Assembly (NCBI GenBank): GCA_022605955.1
Contig: JAKCOZ010000040.1
Span: 3,286,001 to 3,350,000, forward strand
DNA: 64,000 bases
Origin: Rallus limicola
Taxonomy: Eukaryota > Chordata > Aves > Gruiformes > Rallidae
Reading direction: 5' to 3'
Positions 35,301 to 45,763 of the stretch are shown here, piece after piece. A model generated the notes under the pieces. That model saw nothing but the letters and a program-made list of their open reading frames with translations. It was not told the DNA's origin and ran no database searches. The position numbers were made by a program, and so were the translations under genes. Each line of letters opens with the position of its first letter. Position 1 is the stretch's first letter.

Positions 35301-37943
35301 TTTCCTGAGGAGTCTCCACTGCTGCCTCCATCACTGTGTGATGACCAGGGTGAAACGGGACTGTAACCATGGACTTGTTCTGGATGTGCCATGGGTCGGG
35401 ATGTGGGTCACGGGGAGCCTGGATGGGCTGCTGTGTCTTTCCAGAGGTTTCCTGGGGAGACTGCCAGAGCGTTGTGAGTGTCCCTCCTGTACCTGTCATG
35501 GCATAAAATCTGTATTTATTGTCTCCAGCTGGTGTCCTCTTGCAGGGAGTGTTTTCATCTTGGTTACCTGTCAATGAAGCTTCATTCTGTGGTGTGTTTC
35601 AGGCCACATGACAGAAAAACTCAATACATGCCTCGAGGAGGAAATACCCTGTGAGGAAAGGCTCTTTTTGTGTTACTGATTGTGAAGGGAATGAATTTCC
35701 AAGCTGAGGATCACCATTGGCAAGGAGATACCTCCTTCCTCCCCAGAGTGCCATGTGGGATCTGTGAGGCTCGGCCATTTGCTGGCACCAGGAGGTGTCG
35801 AGCACATCCAAGCTCCCCTCTGCTTCCACTTCTGCCCCTCTCCCACCATGTGTGCTCTGTGGCTGGAGGGAAGGTGTGGTGCTGCTGCTATGCAGCATGC
35901 CTGAGACACGGTGTGGTGTCAACTGCACCAAGCAGCCTTGCCAGACCATGATCTCCAGGGAGGACTAAACCCCCCTGGGAGAAAGACTAAACCTCCCCAG
36001 GGAGATGCTACCACCGCGATGTCAATCAGCAGGCTGCTGAGCTGGGACCTGTCTGCTCAGGGCTAGCTGTGCAGACTGCAGGGCAGTGTCCTGCGTGTGG
36101 GCAGGGCTCTGGGGTGGGCAGGGACCAGAAGCCCCAAGTCCTTGGAGTGGAACAGAGCTGGTGTCTGGTTAGTGCTTCATCTCGGTGGTGCCTTGTGCAG
36201 GAATGGTAGTGGCCGTGCTGCTGGGGCAGGAGTGCAGGATGGCTCTGCAGGATGATGCTCCACCATCTCCTGGGGCACAGGATGTGCCGGCATGGTGGGT
36301 GCAACTCTGGCACCTGCAGCCCTTGTAATGCACCAAACAGGATGCCTAAGTGAGGAGGCAGGTTCTGGCAACATTTCAGGTCTCACTTGTGATGGTGTGG
36401 AGACCTTTTCTGGTGTTTGTTATCTGCAGCACGCTTCAAAACAGTCTCCATGTCTCTGGCTGCACGCCTCTTGGCTGTTTGTTCGGTTGTGCAGGCAGCA
36501 CTGGCACGTGAGGCTGGTTTGTGGATGGGTGTGGAGGCCTGCCAGAAACTGCTGGCAATAGATGTTTTGATGAGTCTTGTAAGGATCCAGTTCCTTGCCA
36601 GGTCTGCTGCGATCCCACCCAAAGCCCGCTGGAAGCCACGTCTGTTGGGGTGCAGCTCCACGATGGTCAGTCACTCTCGCCCTGCATGTGGTGGCATTGT
36701 GAAATGTGAGCAGAAGTGTTGTATCTATGTGTGAACTCCTGGCGAGGCAGATGAGAACCTGTCTGCGAGGTGTTAACCTCTTCAAAGGAGCCTTGTGCAA
36801 CTCTCTGTTGAAGAGCAGGGCTGAGCTGCAGAGAGGCAATTGCTGCTGGCTGCATTAGTCATCCAGAAAGAGACTTGTTTTTCCTTCTCCCCCTCCCCAC
36901 CCTGGCATAGGGGTAAGAGATTCTTTCTCACTGCTTAGTGTGGCTGAAAGAAGAAGAAACATGTTATCTCCAAGGGAATCGGTCAGTTCTCTCCTGAAAA
37001 CAGAGCCTGCTATTTGTGCAGCTCCATCAGTGAGATTTTGCTCTGGTGGACTTGATTTTTCCTGCGATGGCCCCCAGAGCGTGAAACCAGTTCTGCTGGG
37101 AGAGCATGCAAATGTCAGCTGCATGTGTGTGTCTTCACTCCTCCTTCCACATCAGTGTTGGCCTCTGAACGCGTGATTCCCTGACAGTAAGATGCAAAGT
37201 GGTGGGTATTTGATAGAAACCTGCAAGATCGCACTGCCTGTGCTAGTCACACCGATAAACCGGAGAGTGCGGAAGCCTTTGTTACCATCCGCCGTGGGGT
37301 AGTGCACTCCTGCTCTAGAGGGGAATGTTTAATTTGCTTTTCTTGTAATTAAATGTGGTAAACCAGAATGCCTGAATTTTTAGACCACAAGAAGTCCCTC
37401 AGGATTGGGGTCTGTGGAAGTCAGCAGTGGTACCTTGGTGAGACAAAGGGGGTTTGGATCCAGCTTGGCACCTTTGTTCGCAGACAGCTGGTGGGAGATA
37501 GGTCGCCTTTGTTGGGGATGTGAGCTGGAAAAGTTCTGCTATCCCTGGAAATGAAGGCTTGAAGGAGCCTTTGGAAAAGCACTTCAACTCCTGAGTCACT
37601 TCTGCTCGCAAAGATTTGATGTTTTGCTGCCTGGCTTGTTAAGGGCACTTTAAGGACCCCTTTTCCCTTCTTCAGAGCATTTGGCCACTTGCAGTTTGGT
37701 CATCGTTTGGTCATTTGTGCAGCTACTGGGTTTTACATTCCTGCGTAGCCTTCAGGGATCTACAGATAGGCAAAAACTTGTCACCCATGTGTCACTGCAC
37801 AGGGCCTTTGCAGCAGCTCTGGGGCTCGCTGAGCCTCATCAGAGACCTGTGTGAAATATGCCTGCTCTTGTTGCAGAGCCAATAAAACTCTTAGCACCTG
37901 GGGAGAATGTATTAAGTGTTTTGTCTTTGCTGTGCTTTTCCAG
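32345..37943. other. No recognisable gene; possible intron
   Basis: Mostly unique sequence of moderate GC, with an AT-rich patch at 32380-32440. No homology to a known protein and no convincing exon was seen. If the plus-strand transcript exists, this is its first intron. Confidence 0.5.
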
Positions 37944-38543
37944 AAGAACACTTGGCTGCATGTGTATCACCACTGGGATTTTATCTCCTCTCTTCTCCCA
38001 TGTTGCACAACATGAGGAATTCATACCAGCTTCTCAGGTAATGCAGAGGTTTTTCATCAAAGAAGGAACTAGAATCAGTGTGAGAAGTTCTGATTTTGGT
38101 ACAAGGCTATGTACACAGCGCTGAATCTTGGAAGGCCAGTTGGACTTCTGCACTGGAAAGTTTTGGGCTTTTCCTCTCCTGCAGGCTGATTCTGAACATA
38201 AGTGTTGGCCTTCAGTCACAGAAATTTCCTAATAAAGCACATAATCGCTCAAGAATTAGGGTTTTGTCCAACAGCGGTCATCAGCACAGAAAGGAGAGGA
38301 AATACCTGCTTGCTACCTTGTTTTAGACAATTGAATTTATATGAAACAACACCCAGCAACACAAAGCAGCAGCAAGGGAAGTCAGAGTTTCAGTTCCTGC
38401 ACACCGAAGATTTGCATGTTGACAGTGATCATACCTCTGCCTCTGCCATGTGTGTTGTGGAGGTGAGCCAGAAGTGTCCGTGCATGTTAGGACCTGAATC
38501 AGATATTTATAGTGAGCTGTGGCAGTGGCAGATGCTTGTTTAA

Positions 38544-38615
38544 CATCATAGAATCACAGGATGGTTCGGGATGGAAGGGACCTTCAAGACAACCTAGCCC
38601 AAGAAGGTTTGGCAC
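38544..38615 (-). mobile_element. CR1 LINE 3'-end remnant
   Basis: Begins with the reverse complement of the CR1 terminal ATTCTATG-type repeat (ATCATAGAATCACAGG) followed by GATGGAAGGGACCTTCAAG, the usual CR1 3' UTR end. Only about 70 bases remain. Confidence 0.8.
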
Positions 38616-39116
38616 CCTGCGTGGGTTATACCTGTGTGGGTGACGCTCTCAGCCCTGCAGAGAGCTGGGGTCCTACTGAAAGAGAAAAGGGAGACATAAC
38701 TTCCCATGCGCTTTGCGATGGGTGAGACGGCTGCCCAGACCTCCGTGTGCCTGCCTGGAAACTTGACATTCTACAAAATCTGAAAAAATGAGGTTGTCAT
38801 TTTTGTTTGAGGGAGGGAGCAGGATGGCTCCCATAACAGAACTAGGCACTGCCGGGAGCTGTCGGATCAGGCTGAGCTTCTTTTCCCTTACAGTAGCAGC
38901 ACTGGAAATGGGCAGACATGGAAGCTGTCTTGGCCACATGTCCTTTGGGTAGAATTGCTCACGCCAGTCAAGAGATTTGAGCAGGAGAAGGCCTGCTGGA
39001 GAGCAGGCATTGCCAGGTCACCTTTTTTTCCCCCCTCTAGTCAGCCACCTTTTTTTTTTTCACCTTCTCCCATCCTCTTTCTTACCTTTTTGTGCTTTGT
39101 GTTCTGCTTTTCATAG

Positions 39117-39181
39117 AATGCCACAAGGAGCAATGTGCCCGTTTGGGGAAGCGTGTCTACGAAGAACTCAGCAAAACCCTG
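39117..39181 (+). other. Candidate 65-nt internal exon
   Basis: Flanked by an unusually long pyrimidine tract (39030-39116, with T and C runs) and a GTAAGA donor. All three frames are open. The phase-1 frame reads CHKEQCARLGKRVYEELSKT and stays open into the 40407 exon, stopping at 40490. The exon is the best supported of the proposed plus-strand transcript. Confidence 0.35.
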
Positions 39182-40569
39182 GTAAGATCCCATCCCTTTG
39201 TGTCTCTATTGTTTTTATCTGAAACCAGAGAGTTACTCATTGCATATGCCACTGCTCTCTTTTCCAGTCCCCTGAAGCATGCCCTCCCACGCTGTGGGCT
39301 GTAAACAGGGTACAGTCTAGCAGTGGATAGTGCTGCTGTCATTACATGCAGTATGATGCCATTTATCTGGTTGTTTTTCCTCATATTCCAGCTGCATGTT
39401 TGTGTCCTGTCCCTTGTGTCAACAGTGTGCTCTGAGCTTGTCCTGCTCTCTAATCTATTGGAATCCTCAGCTACTTGGGTTGCTCAGACCCTTTGATCCA
39501 CTCACCTTGAGGCCTCCAAGCTATTTGTGATGGTACAAACAAGGGGCAGCTGAGACTCACATGTCTTCCCTGATCCATCTTACAGTGGCTCGGGTAGGAG
39601 GAGGGAGATGCCCCTGATATGGAGGAACCTACGACTGGACCCTTTGGGGGGTTGGTTGATGCCCCATGGGAGGTGGCCACCAGGAAAGGGCAGCTCTACT
39701 GAGAAGCTGAGGAGGACTATTGTTGGCCATACAAGAAGTTCTCCCCTGAGATATGACACCTCCACCCCCAGAATTGTTCCATGTAAAAGAAGATGAGAGG
39801 GAGGAAACTGTAGCCCATTCTTAGCTATTCTGATTGCGGCAGTGTCCCCCCACCCTTCCTCATCACCGTCATGCATTATTTTAGGGTTTGTTTGCCTTGC
39901 CTTATCTCTGTCTCGTGCTGTCTTTGGGTGGCAATGGCTTCCTGCCTATGCAATTACCCAGGTGGCACTTCAGAAATCACAGCCGTGCCCAGAGACACCG
40001 CCCCTTCACCCCTGTATTCATCAGTTCATTCACCAGTGAGGGGTGGGAACCAGCACCTGGGGCAGCATGAGGAGGGAGAGGATGAACCAGTGCTTTGAGA
40101 TGGGTGAGAGCAACAGTATTTAGTGATGCCTCCAGTTAACATCCCTCCCAGCCCAGTTTACCTCCTGCCCAGCCCAGTTTCATTTGGCACTGAGGGCTTT
40201 TAAGCCATTACTTAATACATATGGACACAGACCAAGAACTGGCAGGGAAGGGGGAAGTCTTAGCAGTGATATTTTGGGGGGGACAATGAGGAGTCCAGAA
40301 ACTCTGAGGGACAATGAGGTTTCCCCCAGTGATGTGGAGAAGTGATGTCAGGGACCTAAGAGTAGGCAGTAGGTGCCTCTCCTGCCTTTGATGTTGTTTA
40401 TTGCAGACTGGTAGCGAGAGACAGGTTTTTAAATTGACTTTTAATGGACTTTTTAAAGATTTTAAACTGAGACTTGTCCCAGTCCCCTAGTGTAATGTAA
40501 AAGGAAACTTCTTTTTCCCTGTTTTGCCAGTGAAAGACAATAAAATGGATTAAATCCCTTCTGGAAATG

Positions 40570-43500
40570 TACCTTTTGTCTATAGTAGAAGCTGTGCAGT
40601 GTGGCTGGGTTGTTTGTGGCAGAAGTGCAACCTTGGATCACCACTCAGTAGGCTGAGTTTTACTGGTTTAAATCATAGCTGGATGTTGGAGTCTCTGTTT
40701 CCTTAAAATTCAGGAACCTTCCTAGTTACAAGCTTGGTTCCCACTCACCCTGAGAAGCACAGGGACTTGCTAAAAGTGTGCAGCTTCCTGCAAAGCCTGA
40801 GCAGCGTTTCATGCTTTGGATGCTTTCATTCAGAGCTGCCGCTTCAGTAGACAGCATCTCCTGCATAAATGAGCTCCTGGGACTTGGGGCAGTTGAAGCT
40901 TCTGACCTAGTTGTGGTACATGAGACCTAATGTTTATTTAAGGAGATTTGGGGTTAGCTTTTTATTGCCAGGAGGTCTATTGTGGTGCTGTGGTATTGTG
41001 ATGCTACTTATCGCTGCTTGAACCTCTGGGCCGGATGCTGAAACTAGCCTAGTACTTTCTAGGGAGAAACCATGAGACACACCTCTTTTGGAGAAAGCAG
41101 AAATGGTCCTTAGCTTTGCCATTCCACAGTCAGGCTTCGCATCTTCTGGTTTTCTTTGAGGTTTGTTTCTCTTTGATTCCATGGTTGCAATTGTAAGAGA
41201 GAGGAGATTATGGTCCGTGTGCCTTGAGGTGTAAATTAACAGGGGAGGTCAGAAAGAAATGCTCTGTGTGCCTGAATCACACCATGTCAGCCTGTTTGAG
41301 TTGCAGAGCTGTGTCAGGCAGAGAGCTCATCTCAGCTGGTCAGATAGCCCATTTCAGGTGGTCAGACAGAGAGCACATCTTGGCTAGTGTGGCAGTTACT
41401 GCAACATGTCAGTGATCCAGCCACCAGAGTCACGATTGCGGCTTCTCCCTGTAAACAGTCATAGGGTATTTGGGTACCGACTTTTTTAATTTAGAAATGC
41501 CCAATGAAAAGTTACAATCTAAAGGCTCTTCACATACACTTGATGGCTACCTATGAGTGCTCCAGTAGTGGAGCAGCGTTAAGGCAGTTGGCTTAATAGT
41601 TAAAGGCTGACGCTTAATTGGTTGATGACTTGTATAATTTATCAACAGACGAAGTAAACCAACTTTTTTCTAATTAGTTTGTTTTACATGCTTTTGTTCC
41701 TGCAGGGCGGTACTGATATGAAGCTAGGTTGATAACTAACAGCTCTTGACAGGACCAGAAGGGTAGGATATGAACTGCCAGACAAGTACACCCTGTGGAA
41801 GAAAGGCAATGGAAAAACAAAGGTATTTTAAAAAAATTGTTATAATTTATTTTCATCAACTAGTAAAATACAGTCAGTTTTCAGACTTCAGTGGGGAATC
41901 TCATTAGGATCTTAAGCCAATATGAGCATGAGTCATCTAAGTGAGGAGTTTGTTCTGTCTATTAAACTAGACAAAAGCCCTGCACTTTGGAGTGACCTTC
42001 AGGGAGGCACTGGGTGCAGTTGTCCTGGGTGATGCTGTTAGCATCTCCTTTTTGTAGAAGCAGCTGTGTGTTTTCCTACATAGAACATGTCTGTTTGCTA
42101 CAGACCCCAGGACTTCTCAGACTGTTGAAGGGGAATGGGTACATCAAACAGGAACCAGTACAGTGCCATGTTTTGGTGAAGCAATTTTCCTTGCTAGAAT
42201 AAGCTGAGTGAATGTATTTTGCATAAAACATTGTAGTTCAAGGCGTATGTTTTCAGGGTACATTCAAGTGTGTTTTTAACCTTGTATGTAATGCAGCTTT
42301 GCAGATATGGATACACACTAAGAATGTGTTGTTATTGGTGGAGAAAGCAGCCAAAGCACTGGGTTATTGGGTGTTCCTTGCTCTGGAAACATTTTGCTAG
42401 TGGCATGTCTTGCCTGAGTAAGGACTGTAGGAACAAACCAAGAATAAATGACTATTGGGTGTCAGTTGTAACCCCCCATTCCATATGATAGAGAAGCAGC
42501 ACTTCTATACACGCTGCATGGGTGTTATAAAGGAAAATAGGTCAAACGGTTGGATGGGGTTGGAGTTCAGCATAAACAGGTAACACGGAGCAGGATTTTT
42601 CTTCCTGAATCCCAGTTCTTGGCAAAAGTCCCATACCCCAGAGCCAAATGGTTTATGAAGAAGAATTTAATTATAAAGGCAGCCATCTATATAACTGGCA
42701 ACATTGCTTCAAAAACTGCTAATTGAATTCTCTCCTTGAGAGACGTAAGAGTTAAACTCAACCTTCCAAGTGATGGGTGTTTTGACCTGTGGTCCAGAGA
42801 GCTCCCTGTATCACTCCTAATGGATCCACACATGGTATTGAAATGAAATGTCTTTTTAGTAAGTGTGTTTTGCTCCTAATGGCTCTGTCGGAAAACCATT
42901 CACCTGCTGGTCTGGAGGGTGAGGTACCTGTGCTGAGCCACCTGCATTGAGCCCAGTGCCTGGCCAAGACCTTTCGCCGCTGGTGCCTGGCTCTGGGCAG
43001 AGCTGTGCTGTGGGTGCTGGAGCATGCAAATCAACAGTTGCAGCAGGTTCTCCCCAGCTGACATTCAGATGTCCCACCACAGCACTTCCTAGGGTGTTCA
43101 TCTGTCAGTAAGAATCTTGGCTTTTGGAGTAAATACACCATCCAGCATTACATTCTTTCAAGGTCTTATTTTACAGGACAGTAATTTGTTGTTCAGCTGC
43201 TGGGTTCCTTTCAGATACATGACCCTGACAGTAATCTTCTGTGCATGATGGCTCTTCTCATTTAAATCAAACCACAGTGAACATCGCCTATATTAGCAGT
43301 GACAGTATGACTGCAAAACACGTTTTTAATAGCTTATAAGTGAAACATCTATCTGACTTACAAACCAGCTGCTAAACTTCTTCTAGAAAGACACAATTGG
43401 GAAAGGAGAAGAAAACCCACATTTGTGTTTATCTCTTGAGGTCAGCAAGCAAATAGCACAGAAGGCCCCCACACGTATGTGAAAGTCAGCAGACCGTGTT

Positions 43501-44480
43501 CACAGCAGCCTTTAAAGCGAGGTTTGAGCTAGCTTCGGATGCTGAAGGACTGAAGTGGTTCACCATGGGTGCAATTAGATTGTGAATTTGAGTGTATTGC
43601 TCTAAGAAATGCATACGGACCTGCCCTGAGTTTGAATCTTTACAATTCTGAGGATTCTGGCACCTGTCCACTGAAACACTCTAGCAAACAGACCCTCAAT
43701 GCGTCAGGAGGAAGGATGACACTGGGGCAGGCTGGGTGATAAAAATGCATTTTAAGCAGGAGTAGCTGTTTCTTAGCTGAGGTTTGGAAAGACATCAGCT
43801 ATTTGGAGCTTGTGATTAACTTGTCCTTGTGCAAAAAGCCTGAATCTGAGTTGTGCTAGCTACCCCTGCCTCAGCCCTGAGCAGGAAGATACCCTTTCAG
43901 AAGCTGAAGGAGACTTTATTTCCAGAGTGGAGCAGCATTTCTAAAGAATTCAAGTCAATGGGATGCACTAACTCTGCTCCTTTGCATGCACTGGATAGGT
44001 GAGACACCAGGTACCAGCATGGTGGAATTTGTGCTTTCCCTGACAGAGGTGAAGAGTTGCTGCAATAATATACGAAGCTACTGAAATGATGTATAGTACA
44101 GGTATGGATTTGACATTAGCTATGGAAGCTTCTCATGGGGGAAGGCGGTGCAGGGAGGCATGTGCTAGGATACTTCACAGCTTATGTTGCATTAAGCTTG
44201 GAGCCTGAGGCCGCTGGTGCTGTTTTGTCTTGGAGACCAAGTCAGTGTGGCAGGGATCATTTTTGTGGACATAGAAGAGCAATAGAGTCTTGTTCAAAGC
44301 AAGGAAGATGCACCTGGACGTTCAGCTCTAAAACAAGCAATTTTGTTACAGAGGCATCTGTTTCTCTGGGTGCTTGTTGCTTTGAAGGAAACTCTGCTAT
44401 TTTGAGCATTTCTTATTTTGATAGGAAAGACTAAAATAAAGCTGAAATGCCCCGATAAATCTGGACTCACCAGCCTCCCT
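40570..44480. other. Intergenic stretch before CCR7
   Basis: AT-richer than the left half of the window. No exon-like chain was seen. Minus-strand AATAAA motifs at about 41845 and 43918 could serve as distal CCR7 poly(A) sites. Confidence 0.5.
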
Positions 44481-44489
44481 GTCCCTTGC

Positions 44490-44698
44490 TTTGCTCTTAG
44501 TCACAGCTTTATTGAAGTTTCTCTGCCCATGGGACTATTGGCTAGTGAGGCTTGTCGCCTGAAGTCTGTGAGGCTCCTGGGTTTTCCTCTTGCAGCTGCC
44601 TTTCCTACAGTAGTGGTGGATCTCACTCTACCAGTAATTCAAATAGAGGAAGTGTACAAAACTACTCCAGCTTGGTCAGAGCCTGCCTGGAGCTTGGC
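44490..44698 (-). other. CCR7: CCR7 3' UTR (proximal)
   Basis: The first minus-strand AATAAA after the CCR7 stop is at 44508-44513, giving a 3' UTR of about 210 bases. More distal AATAAA motifs exist, so longer forms are possible. Confidence 0.55.
44508..44513 (-). terminator. Canonical poly(A) signal for CCR7
   Basis: AATAAA on the minus strand, about 190 bases past the stop codon. Confidence 0.55.
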
Positions 44699-45763
44699 TC
44701 ATGGGGAGAAGGTGGTAGTTGTCTCTGTCTCCATAGCAAAGGAAAGCCGCCTGCTATCGCGGCAGGAGGACAACTGCCAGAGGCGCTCCTGGCTCAGGCA
44801 ACCCAGCTCCTTCAGAAGCTTGAAGAGGTCATTGCGGAATTTGACACCGATGAAGGCGTAGAGGAAAGGGTTGAGGCAGCATCGTAAGCAGGCCAGGGTG
44901 TAGGTGACATCATCTGCCATGTCAAGCTTCTTGCTCTCCTCACATGAGCTGGTGTGGTTGAAAGCTGAGATGGTCTTGGCCAACATGACGCCATTGTAGG
45001 GCATCTGGAAGATGATGAAGACAATTACCACGGCGATGATGACCTTGATGGCTTTATTCTTCTCAAAGTTGCGGGCTTGGAGTAATGTTTTGATGATGAT
45101 GAGGTAGCAGACAGACATGACCAGCAGGGGAACTAAGAAGCCGAACACCATTTGGGACACTTTGATGCCGGTGTTGACGGTCTGCAAGTCATTAGCGATG
45201 ATGGAGCAACGGGGATGGTTGTCGTAGTTATTTATACCGCTGTGAACCAGCTCAGGGGTTGAGAGGATGAAGGCCAGGACCCAAATGATGACACATGTGA
45301 TCTTGCTGATGAATGTCATCCGGGGACGGAACCGGTGGGCCGAGGCTGCCTGAACGATGGCAAAGTACCTGTCAATGCTGATGGACAGGAGAAGCAGCAT
45401 CCCACTGAAGAAACTCACTTTGCAGATACAATAGATGGCTTTGCAGGTGGCCTCCCCAAAAAGCCAGTACATGGCTGCGCTTGTGGCCCAAAAGGGGAGG
45501 GTCAGCAGGAAGAGGATATCTGCCACAGCCAGGTTCAAAAGGTAGATGTCTGTCATGGTCTTCAGCCTCTTGTAGTAGATGTAGGTGAGCATCACTAGCC
45601 CGTTGCCCAGCAGCCCTGTGAAGCAGATGATGGAGTACATGGCTGGGAGGAAGGCAGCACGGAAGTTACGGACCTCTTCCTTCTCGCACAGGATCTCAAA
45701 CATGGTGTAGTCGATGGTGGTGTTCATGTCATAGTCATCAGTGACATTGTTCCCATCACAGAA
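44699..45763 (-). CDS. CCR7: CCR7 coding exon 3 (receptor body)
   Basis: Residues 21-374 and stop. Acceptor CTCCTAG. The exon begins FCDGNNVTDDYDMNTTIDY, aligned with human VCLCQDEVTDDY, so the true start is not the internal Met encoded at 45725-45727. Confidence 0.98.
   Translation of the reverse strand, partial: FCDGNNVTDDYDMNTTIDYTMFEILCEKEEVRNFRAAFLPAMYSIICFTGLLGNGLVMLTYIYYKRLKTMTDIYLLNLAVADILFLLTLPFWATSAAMYWLFGEATCKAIYCICKVSFFSGMLLLLSISIDRYFAIVQAASAHRFRPRMTFISKITCVIIWVLAFILSTPELVHSGINNYDNHPRCSIIANDLQTVNTGIKVSQMVFGFLVPLLVMSVCYLIIIKTLLQARNFEKNKAIKVIIAVVIVFIIFQMPYNGVMLAKTISAFNHTSSCEESKKLDMADDVTYTLACLRCCLNPFLYAFIGVKFRNDLFKLLKELGCLSQERLWQLSSCRDSRRLSFAMETETTTTFSP

Larger units (their letters stand above)
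31970..40565 (+). ncRNA. Candidate spliced transcript from the CpG island (lncRNA or unknown gene)
   Basis: Proposed exons: about 31970-32344 (donor GAG|GTGAGC), 37944-38037 (acceptor TGCTTTTCCAG, donor CAG|GTAATG), 39117-39181 (long pyrimidine tract, acceptor TCATAG, donor CTG|GTAAGA) and 40407 to about 40565 (acceptor TTATTGCAG, AATAAA at 40539-40544). The splice signals of the 65-base exon are strong; the others are fair. The three ATGs in exon 1 share one frame, but joining them to the later exons gives short, unfamiliar C-terminal tails. A noncoding RNA is therefore the cautious call. One frame of the 39117 exon is discussed in the findings. The whole chain is inferred by eye from splice motifs. 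Confidence 0.25.

Noticed and set aside
44418..44861. 147-codon plus-strand ORF
   Set aside because: Antisense to the CCR7 tail and 3' UTR.
45725..45727. Internal Met as the CCR7 start
   Set aside because: Twelve more codons precede it in the same exon and splice in phase to the signal-peptide exon, as in human.
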